Positions 32,156 through 41,331 of a stretch of DNA of 54,417 nt are shown here, piece after piece. Below the pieces are notes generated by a model, which made no database searches, was not told the origin of the DNA, and worked only from the letters and a program-made list of their open reading frames with translations. A program made the translations under genes and the position numbers. This stretch comes from JAIEOG01 sp964611895 (lineage in GTDB: Bacteria; Bdellovibrionota; FAC87; UBA2466), in contig CAZTDN010000021.1 in NCBI GenBank assembly GCA_964611895.1, positions 1 through 54,417 on the forward strand. The letters run 5' to 3'. Each line of letters opens with the position of its first letter. Position 1 is the first letter of the stretch.

Positions 32156-34224
32156 AATTCTTCAATGACGCGGAACCGATCTCCTTCTACCTCCCGAATC
32201 CCGGTGAGTGTGTACATCTCGTGTATGACCTTATAAAGCCATCGATCCTCGAATGGCTTGCGGTGAATTACCGTAAAATCTGGCAAAGGGCGCTTTGCGT
32301 AATAGCGGGTGAGGTAGGTTTTTTGTCGCTCGGGAGAAAGCAGTGCAAACTGACTCATGGGATAGGCAGGGTAGAATGGAGTGTACGGCACTGACTTCAG
32401 CCGTAGTTCCGGAAAATAAACCGAAAAGTCCAAAACGGGACGATTGGAGGGAAGCTTTAGATCTTCCATAAGCCCAATCCCCCCGGGTTGATCCAGGACA
32501 TCATCCATTGAAGCATTTAAGGGCATTTTAGCCACGGACCAAAGTCGAGGCCCTAGATCCAAAAACCGTGGGAAAGTGCACAGGAAAAGTGCAACAAAGA
32601 GCATAAACAAAAAAGTCCTAAGCTGCTTGTCAGTGCGACTCAGTTTCGCCTTATCCACCAAAATCAATAGCAGAGGCGTGTAGTAGCAAAACAGGTTGAG
32701 AATATTCGAAGGGTGGCTACGGCTGATAAAATAGGTCAACGTCGCAAACACGAACCCAACTACCCCATACGCTCCAGGACTAACAAGCGTCCCTTTCTCA
32801 AATGCCACTGCCCTCAATAAGAAAGCCAAGGCCCCTAAACTGACCACCAAGCTCGCCGTAGTGCCGTAAAAAAAATGTACCGGCATCGATCCAAATCCGC
32901 CTCCATACACGAGTGGGTATTCGATATAACTCATCCAGTCCGGAGCAATGCCGAACACCAAACGGTACCCAGTTTCTATTACGCCGAAGCTAACCGCCGC
33001 TGCCAGGAGCGGACCTACAAACCACGGCGGGAAAAACTGTTTTCCCCGACATTGAAAAAGGTGGGCGATATAAGTAGCAAACAACACAAACAAGCAGTAC
33101 ACGGCGCTTTCGGCGGACCAGTACACTCCAATCGCAAAAATCAGGGACAATAGACCAATCGAGCGCCGTTCGCGCAGGAACAAGAGGCAAAGAGCAAACG
33201 CCCACAAAAAACGGTACCCCGATGTACTGGGCGCTTCGAAAACCCCGAGGTTGCGATAGCGAGATCCGCCCAAAAAGAGGACAAACACCAGAGCCAATAC
33301 TCCCGGCAAAATCTTGTCGCCCGCAAAAAATCGCAAACCTCGAATCGCGCCATAAACTAATACAAACTGCAATAACAGCACCAAGCCGAGTGCGACCCAA
33401 AAACTATCCGCGCTCGAAAACGGCAAGAAACTGGGCAGAAGAATGCTCAAAAACCCGTACTGACTAGGAGTATCGTGCAGCAGAACCCCACCCTGCTTTA
33501 ACGTTTCAATAGGTCCCAGGTAGTAGCTCCAATGATGGAGCATCACCCCCGATTCGGCAGTGAGAGGAAGGCGAAGCAGAAAGGTGAAAAATCCCAGCCA
33601 AACAAAGTCCGGCCACCCCCAGGTTTGCGCCAGAGGCGTTTCGCTCTGGGATTTGGAATAAACCGTGCGAAACCAAAACACCAAGGCAGTAGCATAAATC
33701 AAGTTCCAGCTTCCCTGTCCGAACCGAAAAAAAACAGTCTCTGCCTCGTTGAGCCCGAAAATAAACAGCAGCAGTGGCAGTATTCCAATCGCTTCCGTTT
33801 TGGACAGCTGCTTCCCGGCCAACCACCGGGTTCCGCCGTAGATGATAACGGCTTGCAGGCCCGCGATCCCAATACCCCACGCGATGGCGATGGGAGTCTG
33901 GTAGGCCGGAAAAGCTTGTTGAATAATGATCGCTATTTTCCCCAGCAGAGTGGGCCAGAGCAGCCCAATACCGGTCACAAAAAAACTTAAAAGAAACAAC
34001 CCGCTCATGCAGGACAAAAAGCGCGCATTTTTGGACGTGGAATCGGGGCGAAGCAGTAAGGGACTAAAGCCAAGCAGCAGGAACCAAAAAGCCCAGTCGC
34101 GCGCCTCCAACCCTCGCACCGAAAACAGGCACGCTATTCCCCATAAAACCGTTGCGAACCCAAGAAAAAGATAAGAATAACGAATAGCTGGGCTGGTAAT
34201 GGAAAAACTAATGATATTAATCAT
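32125..34224 (-). CDS. Large polytopic membrane protein of glycan region
   Basis: 699 residues, about 15 or more hydrophobic helices, followed by a C-terminal soluble segment of about 120 residues (from GPRLWSVAKMPLNASMDD) ending RVIEEFQRGG. SGVMLHHWSYYLGPIETLKQGG recalls the acidic/aromatic loops of glycosyltransferase-type membrane proteins, but no conserved motif identifies the family. It is convergent to the DUF2142-like gene and divergent from the transketolase pair. Function in envelope-glycan assembly is inferred from context. Confidence 0.6.
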   Translation of the reverse strand: MINIISFSITSPAIRYSYLFLGFATVLWGIACLFSVRGLEARDWAFWFLLLGFSPLLLRPDSTSKNARFLSCMSGLFLLSFFVTGIGLLWPTLLGKIAIIIQQAFPAYQTPIAIAWGIGIAGLQAVIIYGGTRWLAGKQLSKTEAIGILPLLLFIFGLNEAETVFFRFGQGSWNLIYATALVFWFRTVYSKSQSETPLAQTWGWPDFVWLGFFTFLLRLPLTAESGVMLHHWSYYLGPIETLKQGGVLLHDTPSQYGFLSILLPSFLPFSSADSFWVALGLVLLLQFVLVYGAIRGLRFFAGDKILPGVLALVFVLFLGGSRYRNLGVFEAPSTSGYRFLWAFALCLLFLRERRSIGLLSLIFAIGVYWSAESAVYCLFVLFATYIAHLFQCRGKQFFPPWFVGPLLAAAVSFGVIETGYRLVFGIAPDWMSYIEYPLVYGGGFGSMPVHFFYGTTASLVVSLGALAFLLRAVAFEKGTLVSPGAYGVVGFVFATLTYFISRSHPSNILNLFCYYTPLLLILVDKAKLSRTDKQLRTFLFMLFVALFLCTFPRFLDLGPRLWSVAKMPLNASMDDVLDQPGGIGLMEDLKLPSNRPVLDFSVYFPELRLKSVPYTPFYPAYPMSQFALLSPERQKTYLTRYYAKRPLPDFTVIHRKPFEDRWLYKVIHEMYTLTGIREVEGDRFRVIEEFQRGGATAPK

Positions 34225-34337
34225 TTCGACATTTCAGCTACCCTATCTTCCGTCGACTGGCAACGGGCGTTTTTGGCGCAGCTCTCTGAGAGCTTGTGTC
34301 CTTGACTCAATGACTGTGGTCGGTGAGATTCCTCTGC

Positions 34338-35156
34338 ATGCAACCCGAAACCAGCCTGCTTCGAGAAAAATGCCGCTCGATTCAGCTGCGATTTTTAAAA
34401 ATGTATTACCAAGCTTCCGCAGGCCATGTCGGGGCGTCGCTCTCTTGCGCCGAAATTCTCACCTTTGTGCGGTTTGGCTGGATGGGGCCCGAGGATTCAC
34501 TCATTCTTTCGAAAGGCCACGCTGCCGCCGCGCTTTATTCTTTGCTAGCAGAAGCGGGCCAACTTTCTGAACAATCCATTCAAACTTTTTACCAGGATGG
34601 CACCTTTCTCGCCGCACACCCGCCACCAAATCGACTTGAGGGAATTCCTTTTGCCACAGGCAGCCTTGGCCACGGCCTTTCTTTAAGCGCAGGTGTCGCG
34701 CTTGCCGAAAAACTCCAAGGGAAAAACTCTCAGGTTTTTTGTGTCGCATCGGATGGGGAACTGAACGAAGGCAGTACCTGGGAAGCGCTTTTGTTTGCCG
34801 CTCACCACGGACTAAACCGATTGCGCCTTTTGGTAGATCGCAATGGGCTACAAGGTTTTGGCCGCACTGAAGACGTCATGAAGCTGGAATCACTTTCGGA
34901 CAAGTTTAGAGCTTTTGGTTGGGATGTCTATGAAGCCGATGGGCATTGCTTCAATTCCCTCACACGGGTGCGGCAAGCGGTAGACCTCCAAGGCTCCCAG
35001 AGACCCGCAGCAGTGCTTTGCCAGACCGTCAAAGGCAAAGGCTTGGGCGCCCTGGAAAACACGGTCGATTGTCATTACCTTCCGATGACGCCCGACGCTT
35101 ACAACCAAGCAGTAGAACATCTCTTACACTCCCCCAAAGCAGGTTCGCGTGCGTAA
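34338..35156 (+). CDS. Transketolase, N-terminal (TPP-binding) subunit
   Basis: 272 residues from ATG 34338; GTG 34323 is an alternative. The TPP-diphosphate site is clear: GSLGHGLSLSAGVALAEKL, then VASDGELNEGSTWEALLFAAHHGLNRLRLLVDRNGLQG (GDGE-like motif with the distal Asn). SKGHAAAALYSLL matches the transketolase SKGH segment. It is half of a split transketolase; the other half overlaps its 3' end by 8 bp. In sugar-nucleotide clusters such pairs probably transfer two-carbon units to make unusual sugars. Confidence 0.88.
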   Translation: MQPETSLLREKCRSIQLRFLKMYYQASAGHVGASLSCAEILTFVRFGWMGPEDSLILSKGHAAAALYSLLAEAGQLSEQSIQTFYQDGTFLAAHPPPNRLEGIPFATGSLGHGLSLSAGVALAEKLQGKNSQVFCVASDGELNEGSTWEALLFAAHHGLNRLRLLVDRNGLQGFGRTEDVMKLESLSDKFRAFGWDVYEADGHCFNSLTRVRQAVDLQGSQRPAAVLCQTVKGKGLGALENTVDCHYLPMTPDAYNQAVEHLLHSPKAGSRA

Positions 35157-36063
35157 TCTTTTTGTAGCCGCCATCACCGAAGCTGCAAAAAACGATGAAC
35201 GGATCGTTTTCTTGTCTGGAGATCTGGGATTCAAAGCGCTGGAGCCGTTGAGAGATAGCCTCGGGCCCCGGTTTATCAATACGGGTGTCGCAGAGCAAAA
35301 CATGGTTTCTGTTGCGGCTGGTATGGCATCGAAAGGTTTTCGCCCTTGGGTGTATAGCATCACCCCTTTTATTACCCTGCGCCCCTACGAACAGCTGCGC
35401 AACGACGTCTGCTTGCATAAACTCCCCGTCCGTGTCGTCGGCAACGGCGGTGGTTTTGGTTACGGCATTATGGGTGCGACTCACCATGCCCTGGAGGATA
35501 TCGCGTGCATGTCCCTACTGCCCCACATGCAGATTGCTGTTCCCGCATTTGCCGAAGATGTCGCCGACAGCGTTCAGTGGGCGGCTGCCCATCCGGGGCC
35601 CATCTACTTGCGCCTAGGTAAAGCTTTGTCCCAAACTCGAAGTGATTCTTCTCCGGTTTGGCGCACCCTCGCGCACGGAAGTCGCGCAGTGGCGCTCTCG
35701 GTGGGGCCTGTTGTGGGAGAACTCCTGGCCGCGCTGGAATCTCTTCCGAAAAACTCCATTGAAGTCTTGTCCATTAGCCGCCTACCACTGAAAGAAATCC
35801 CCGAAGTTGTCCTGGAAAAGATTGCTTCAACGGGACGCCTTGTGACTTTGGAAGAACACTATGCCACGGGTGGGCTTGGCCAGGCCGTAGCGGCTTTGGT
35901 TCTCGGAAAACTCCCGCATCCCGCTCGATTTCTGCCACTATCAGCCTCCGGTTACCCTTCTGGAAAGTATGGCTCTCAAACATGGCACCTAAAGGAAAAC
36001 GGACTCGCTGGGGCATCCTTAGCAAATTCGCTTTGCCGTTTTTTAGAGACGAAAGATGAGTAG
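35149..36063 (+). CDS. Transketolase, C-terminal subunit
   Basis: 304 residues starting at GTG 35149, inside the last codons of the N-terminal subunit gene. It holds the pyrimidine-binding Glu in FINTGVAEQNMVSVAAGMA, the PWVYSITPFITLRPYEQLRNDV segment, and a transketolase C-terminal domain (LVTLEEHYATGGLGQAVAALV). Together with the upstream subunit it forms a complete transketolase-like enzyme. It overlaps the next gene by 8 bp, tying it to the epimerase-glycosyltransferase. Confidence 0.88.
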   Translation: MRNLFVAAITEAAKNDERIVFLSGDLGFKALEPLRDSLGPRFINTGVAEQNMVSVAAGMASKGFRPWVYSITPFITLRPYEQLRNDVCLHKLPVRVVGNGGGFGYGIMGATHHALEDIACMSLLPHMQIAVPAFAEDVADSVQWAAAHPGPIYLRLGKALSQTRSDSSPVWRTLAHGSRAVALSVGPVVGELLAALESLPKNSIEVLSISRLPLKEIPEVVLEKIASTGRLVTLEEHYATGGLGQAVAALVLGKLPHPARFLPLSASGYPSGKYGSQTWHLKENGLAGASLANSLCRFLETKDE

Positions 36064-38044
36064 ACTAACCGACGAGATACTTCGCCTTGAAGGGCCCATT
36101 GCGGTTTTTGGTGGCTCTGGTTTTATTGGGGCAAATCTCGTTCGCGAAATCCTGAAGGTCCGTCCGGATTGTTACGCGATAACTCACCAAAATTTCATTC
36201 CGTGGCGATTGGCTGGGCTCTCTGTCGACAACGTCTTGCGGTGTGATATTTGCAGCTCGGCGGACGTCGAAAAACTCTTCCAGCGGATCCCCTTTAGAAC
36301 TGTCTTCTGTCTCGCCGCTTACGGCGCGTACTCCCGGCAGTCAGACTCAATGCGGATTTTCGACACCAATGTCCGAGGACTGCTCAACATTCTTAATGTT
36401 TCCGAACAAGCTGGTATTGCGGCACTTGTACACGCTGGATCCTCTTCTGAGTATGGGACCAACTGCACTGCACCGAAAGAATCCGCCCCCCTTCTTCCCA
36501 ATAGTCATTATGCAGCTTCAAAAATCTCAGCAGCTTACTTAATCCAGTATGTTGGCAAACACCGCCAACAACCGGTGATTAACTTGCGTTACTACTCTGC
36601 CTATGGTCCGTGGGAAGAGTGGGATCGCCTTATCCCCCAGCTCATTGAAAAAGCGCTGCAAAAAAAGCTTCCACCTCTTGTTTCGCCAAATATTTCCCGC
36701 GACTTCGTGTATTGCACGGACCTTATCGAAGCGACAGTTCTTGCCGCTACTGAAGGCGTAAAGAAAGCTCCTGGGGCCTCGATCAATATCGGTTCCGGCA
36801 TCAAAACCACTATTGGAGAATTGGTAGAAACCGCTCGTGAGGCGTTTGGAATTGAAGAAAAAGCGCATTGGGGTTCCATGCCCGAGCGAAAATGGGACCT
36901 CGCGGATTGGTATGCGGACCCTTCACTTGCTGCCGAAGTGCTAGGATGGAAAGCCTCCACCCCGCTAAAAACAGGGCTTTTGGAAACCGCGGAGTGGATG
37001 CGATCGCACCCCGCGACTCCACAGGCCATGGCACTGGAGCCTCACCATAAACTCCTTCGCTTGTCTGCCATTATTGCCTGTTACCGCGATGCGCAGGCGA
37101 TTCCGATCATGTACGAGCGATTAACTGCAGTGTTTCGCAAACTCAAAGTTGATTATGAAATCCTGTTTGTAAATGATGCGAGTCCGGACGATACCGACGC
37201 GGTGCTCGCCCAGATTTGTGCCCGCGACCCACACGTCTTGGCAGTAGAACACTCCCGCAACTTTGGGTCCCAGAGCGCCTTTTTGGATGGCATGTCCCTG
37301 TCGACTGGCGACGGGGTCATTCTTTTAGACGGAGATCTTCAGGATCCCCCAGAGCTGATTGAGCAGTTTTTTGATAAATGGCGAGCAGGATACGATGTCG
37401 TTTATGGAAGGCGCGTCCGCCGAGAAGCCACCTGGACGCTCCAGATTTGTTACAAACTGTTCTACCGACTTTTTCAAAAGCTCGCGTATGTCCCCATCCC
37501 TGTAGATGCGGGCGATTTTTCGCTCATCGATCGCAAGGTCGTCGATCGCCTATTAGAATTTAAGGAAACAGATCAGTTTCTGCGAGGGTTGCGCGCTTGG
37601 GTAGGGTTCAAGCAAACAGGTGTCGACTACGTCCGCCCCGAACGCATGTTTGGAGTCACCACTAATAACTGGCGAAAAAACTTCTGGTGGGCGCGTAAGG
37701 CGATCTTCAGTTTTAGCTTCGCCCCCATGGAAATGCTCATGTACGGGGGTTTTGTTTTTACCGCGGTTTCTTTTGCCGCACTCATTGGGCAAATCATCGC
37801 AAAACTAGTGGACCCGACCATTCCCCACGGTATTGCCACGGTGATAATTTTGATTCTGTTTTTCGGCGGAATCAATATGCTCGGGCTCTCTGTCCTGGGT
37901 GAATATGTAGGTAAGGTATTTGAAGAAGCAAAGGCGCGCCCCAAGTTTATCCGGCGCTCCATTCGACAAGGAAATCAGGTAATCACGACCGCCAGCGAAA
38001 TGGATAAGTTCGCAGCGACGCGAAAACCTGCGGCCACAGTTTAG
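36056..38044 (+). CDS. NAD-dependent sugar epimerase/dehydratase fused to GtrB/ArnC-like glycosyltransferase
   Basis: 662 residues with two enzymes. Residues 1-315 form an extended SDR: FGGSGFIGANLV (NAD site), SSSEYG and YAASK (catalytic Ser-Tyr-Lys). Residues about 325-550 are a family-2 glycosyltransferase: LSAIIACYRDA, VNDASPDDTD, LLDGDLQDPPELIE. Two C-terminal helices (residues about 562-590 and 600-630) match GtrB/ArnC/DPM1-like polyprenyl-phosphate glycosyltransferases. So the protein may remodel an NDP-sugar and load it onto a polyprenyl carrier. Start overlaps the transketolase stop by 8 bp. The join is continuous without a frameshift. Confidence 0.88.
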   Translation: MSRLTDEILRLEGPIAVFGGSGFIGANLVREILKVRPDCYAITHQNFIPWRLAGLSVDNVLRCDICSSADVEKLFQRIPFRTVFCLAAYGAYSRQSDSMRIFDTNVRGLLNILNVSEQAGIAALVHAGSSSEYGTNCTAPKESAPLLPNSHYAASKISAAYLIQYVGKHRQQPVINLRYYSAYGPWEEWDRLIPQLIEKALQKKLPPLVSPNISRDFVYCTDLIEATVLAATEGVKKAPGASINIGSGIKTTIGELVETAREAFGIEEKAHWGSMPERKWDLADWYADPSLAAEVLGWKASTPLKTGLLETAEWMRSHPATPQAMALEPHHKLLRLSAIIACYRDAQAIPIMYERLTAVFRKLKVDYEILFVNDASPDDTDAVLAQICARDPHVLAVEHSRNFGSQSAFLDGMSLSTGDGVILLDGDLQDPPELIEQFFDKWRAGYDVVYGRRVRREATWTLQICYKLFYRLFQKLAYVPIPVDAGDFSLIDRKVVDRLLEFKETDQFLRGLRAWVGFKQTGVDYVRPERMFGVTTNNWRKNFWWARKAIFSFSFAPMEMLMYGGFVFTAVSFAALIGQIIAKLVDPTIPHGIATVIILILFFGGINMLGLSVLGEYVGKVFEEAKARPKFIRRSIRQGNQVITTASEMDKFAATRKPAATV

Positions 38045-38054
38045 CGAGGGTAAA

Positions 38055-38960
38055 ATGCGTAAGTACGTCACCAAACAATGTCTGATTTGCAGAGAAAAAG
38101 AACAGTTGTCAGAACTTTACCCCAGAAATTTCAAGGATGACGACCTAACTCCCGCTGTATTTTCCGCTCGCCGAGTGACAGAGCATTGGCACTACCGCAT
38201 TGTACGTTGTGAAGGCTGTGGGCTCGTATTTTCTGCTCAAACCTTATCCGACGAAGACCTTTTTGATCTCTATGCAGCGAGTTCAGTGACCTTTTCTGAG
38301 CACAGCGACACCATCCGCAAGGATTACTGGAAGCCCCTTAAGAAGTACAAGCAGCGCCTCCAGTCAGAAGCAGCCATGGAGATCGGTTGCAGCAGTGGTT
38401 TTTTTCTAGATGAGTTGTTGGATCAAGGACTCAAGGACGTTATCGGTTTTGAGCCCAGCTCGCACGCGCGCGAAGTTGCAAGCGAGCGTGTTCGCACCAA
38501 AATCAGAAACGCTTTTTTCGAAGGAAGCAGCTCAGTAAATGGGCAGGAGTTTGGGTTGGTTTGCTGTTTTCAGACGCTGGATCATCTGACGAACCCTTTG
38601 AGTCTTTTGCAATCATGCCGCGAAGTCCTCAAGCCGGGAGGACTGGTGTACTTGGTGACCCATAATGTGGATGCGCTCCAGGCAAAAATTCTGCGCGAAA
38701 AATCGCCGATTATCGACGTCGAGCATATCTACCTCTTCAACAAAAAGACTCTTCCCCGTATAGTGGAGAGCGCGGGCTTTCGGGTATTAGAGACACGCTC
38801 ACTCACAAACAGTTACCCCTTGCGCTATTGGACTCGCATGTTGCCCATGCCGGCACCGCTAAAGAGCGCTGCTCTCTCCGCCTTGAAAGCCACTGGCCTT
38901 TCGGAGTTGGCGCCCTCCATTCCCGCGGGCAATATGTACACGATAGCTGAACGAATCTGA
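38055..38960 (+). CDS. SAM-dependent methyltransferase with N-terminal zinc-ribbon
   Basis: 301 residues. The N terminus carries two CxxC pairs, Cys9/Cys12 and Cys52/Cys55, a zinc-ribbon-like arrangement found in many sugar C- or N-methyltransferases. The SAM site is AMEIGCSSGFFLDELL (residues 107-122), with VIGFEPSSHA (acidic residue for ribose) and LEVLKPGG-like CREVLKPGGLVYLV. Class I methyltransferase fold. The context suggests it modifies an NDP-sugar or lipid-linked glycan. 10 bp follow the fusion gene. Confidence 0.83.
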   Translation: MRKYVTKQCLICREKEQLSELYPRNFKDDDLTPAVFSARRVTEHWHYRIVRCEGCGLVFSAQTLSDEDLFDLYAASSVTFSEHSDTIRKDYWKPLKKYKQRLQSEAAMEIGCSSGFFLDELLDQGLKDVIGFEPSSHAREVASERVRTKIRNAFFEGSSSVNGQEFGLVCCFQTLDHLTNPLSLLQSCREVLKPGGLVYLVTHNVDALQAKILREKSPIIDVEHIYLFNKKTLPRIVESAGFRVLETRSLTNSYPLRYWTRMLPMPAPLKSAALSALKATGLSELAPSIPAGNMYTIAERI

Positions 38961-38971
38961 CCCAGGCTCCC

Positions 38972-40075
38972 GTGCGAATCCGACGGCTGCTGCTTTCGTT
39001 TCTTCTTTCTATTATTGGTCTGGAAGCGGCACTTTATCTCGGCGATCCTTTGATCGAGAAGTTTTTCATTTCTATTCACAATCCGCTGCACACGTCTTAC
39101 AGCCTAAATCACCGCCCCATTCCTGGCTCGGAGAAGGCGCTCCTCCCCGACGGTACTTTCGTTACGTATACCTATGACCAAAATGGCATCCGAAAATATT
39201 CTCAAAACCGAAATTCGCAACGCCTTGCAAAGTTTAAAATTCTTTTCTTGGGAGATTCCTTCATACAGGGAGGACAGGAGCAAGACTCGATTCCCTTTCA
39301 ACTAGAAACCATTCTGGAGTCGACGTACCCCAAAGTGGACGTTCAAATTTTCAATGCGGGGTATAGTTCCTATTCTGTTTCTTTGTACACGGTCCAAGCC
39401 AACACACTCATTCCCTTGCTTCAACCAGACTTCATCATCGTTGACATCGACGAAACGGACTTTTCTGATGAAAACTACCGTTATGCAGCCGTTCGTCAGG
39501 TAAATGATCAAGGCCGAACAGTCGCAGTTGCACCCGACGTGCAAACGCTCGAATTAGAGCGTGCAATGGATCAAGTTCGTGCTCTGCCAACTCGACTTCA
39601 CAAGGTCATTGGGGCATTTAGGGTCAAGTTTTATACTTTGCCTAGATTACGCAAACGCCACACTCGCCCTCGTCCACGCGCCTATCTTCAAAAAACGGAC
39701 TCCGATATTTACCGCAGATTAGAAAGGGAAATTCTCTACTTTAAAAGACAGGTAACGGAGCTGGGCGAAGTTTTGATTGAGCGACTGGGAGACCGGCGAA
39801 AAATTCTGTTTGCTCACCACCCCCACCTAAACCACCTCACACCCGATCCCACCGGCAAGCTTTGGCCGGCTCTAGTCAGCGAAACAGTGCGTGGTGCAGC
39901 TTCCTCGTTGCATATTGAGTATTTTGACGCCACACCGGATATGCGGGAGTGTTGTGAGCACTCGGCAAAACAGCTGTATATTGCAGGCGACATGCACTTT
40001 AACGCGGAAGGAATGCGGACCTATTCGTCGTTCTTGGCAAAACACCTCCTCTTGCAGTTAAATCTAAAACGATGA
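38972..40075 (+). CDS. SGNH/GDSL-type hydrolase with N-terminal membrane anchor
   Basis: 367 residues from GTG 38972. Residues 1-25 are a signal-anchor (RIRRLLLSFLLSIIGLEAALYL). Block I is FLGDSFIQGG with nucleophile Ser96; IFNAGYSSYS is block II; the C-terminal DMHFNAEGMRTYS supplies the catalytic Asp and His. SGNH enzymes in envelope clusters often add or remove acetyl groups on glycans; the substrate here is not known. The stop overlaps the next start (ATGA). Confidence 0.82.
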   Translation: MRIRRLLLSFLLSIIGLEAALYLGDPLIEKFFISIHNPLHTSYSLNHRPIPGSEKALLPDGTFVTYTYDQNGIRKYSQNRNSQRLAKFKILFLGDSFIQGGQEQDSIPFQLETILESTYPKVDVQIFNAGYSSYSVSLYTVQANTLIPLLQPDFIIVDIDETDFSDENYRYAAVRQVNDQGRTVAVAPDVQTLELERAMDQVRALPTRLHKVIGAFRVKFYTLPRLRKRHTRPRPRAYLQKTDSDIYRRLEREILYFKRQVTELGEVLIERLGDRRKILFAHHPHLNHLTPDPTGKLWPALVSETVRGAASSLHIEYFDATPDMRECCEHSAKQLYIAGDMHFNAEGMRTYSSFLAKHLLLQLNLKR

Positions 40076-41295
40076 ACCAAAAAGAAACGGATGTTTTGGT
40101 TGTGGGCGCGGGGCCCACGGGGCTAACCCTGGCCGCAGCGCTCGCGCGCAGAGGGATTCGTGTTTTTATTATTGATAAACAGTCCGAGAGGAGCCCTCAA
40201 TCCAAAGCGCTGGCCATTCAAGCCGGGACTCTAGAAGCGCTCCAGGACGATTTTGGCCACACACTCGTCGACCAGCTCACGACCAAAGGGTGGAAGGCCC
40301 AGCGTGGGTTTCTCCATTTCGGCAAACGCAGCAACGTTGCGTTGGATCTGAGCTTGATTCCCAGCCGGCATAACTACATTTTGGTTTTGAGCCAAGAAGA
40401 TACCGAAAAACTCTTGGAACAAAACCTCGATAAACTCGCTACGCATATTACTCGGCAAACCACCCTCGTAAGCTACGAGGACCAGGGCACGCACATCAGC
40501 GCGAAAGTGCGCAATGACGCCGGAGTTGAAACTACGGTTCGAGCAGCGTTTTTGGTTGGGTGTGATGGGGCTCATAGTACGGTTCGGCATTTGGCAGAAA
40601 TCCCCTTTGTCGGCCGAGCAATGTCAGGAGCGTTTGCGCTGGGAGACGTTGAGGTAGATTGGGAGCTGGGAGATGGTAGCCTTCGGGTGTTTTTTTCCAA
40701 GAACGGGACGTTGGTTTGCATACCCTTATTGGGCAACCACCGATACCGCTTAATCACCTTGCAGAACCTGCTCAAAGCTGAAACGCCGCTACTTCTTTCT
40801 GAGCTAGAGAGTTTGGCCAACGGAATTTGCCCTTTCCAAATGCGGCTCTCTGCTCCGACCTGGCTGACCCGTTTCCACGTAAACCAACGAAGAACGGAAA
40901 GGTTTCGTATAGGGCGGGTGCTTTTGGCGGGGGACGCAGCCCATATCCACAGTCCAGCGGGAGGACAGGGGATGAATACCGGGATACAAGATGCTCTGTG
41001 TTTGGCGAGCCTGTTGAACCGAACGCTCAAACAAGGCGCGCCCCTCAGTGTATTGGACGAGTATGAATCTGAACGCCTCCCCGTGGCTCAAGCGGTCTTG
41101 CGTACCACTGGATGGCTGACTCGTTTTGCTTTGTGGGGGGCACGGTTTCCTCTTAGCTGGGTTCGAGCGTGGTTAGCACCTTCCTTGCTACGTTCCTCCC
41201 TGATTCAACGCGCTTTAACTCGGCAGCTATCGCAAGTACGAATCGCAAGAAAAGGCATTGAAACCCGTCGGCTGGCTGCGTGGGTGCACAATTGA
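40072..41295 (+). CDS. FAD-dependent monooxygenase (PheA/TfdB-like)
   Basis: 407 residues of the flavin aromatic-hydroxylase family. FAD motifs: VVGAGPTGLTLAAALARRG (GxGxxG), GCDGAHSTVR (DG motif), and RVLLAGDAAHIHSPAGGQGMNTGIQDA (GD motif). It lacks the C-terminal thioredoxin-like domain of phenol hydroxylases. The natural substrate is unknown: a quinone, aromatic or lipid intermediate. It is coupled to the SGNH hydrolase by a 4-bp overlap, so it may modify the same product. Confidence 0.85.
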   Translation: MNQKETDVLVVGAGPTGLTLAAALARRGIRVFIIDKQSERSPQSKALAIQAGTLEALQDDFGHTLVDQLTTKGWKAQRGFLHFGKRSNVALDLSLIPSRHNYILVLSQEDTEKLLEQNLDKLATHITRQTTLVSYEDQGTHISAKVRNDAGVETTVRAAFLVGCDGAHSTVRHLAEIPFVGRAMSGAFALGDVEVDWELGDGSLRVFFSKNGTLVCIPLLGNHRYRLITLQNLLKAETPLLLSELESLANGICPFQMRLSAPTWLTRFHVNQRRTERFRIGRVLLAGDAAHIHSPAGGQGMNTGIQDALCLASLLNRTLKQGAPLSVLDEYESERLPVAQAVLRTTGWLTRFALWGARFPLSWVRAWLAPSLLRSSLIQRALTRQLSQVRIARKGIETRRLAAWVHN

Positions 41296-41331
41296 CCGCT
41301 CTCTAGATTCCGACTAGGTTTCAGAGCACGC

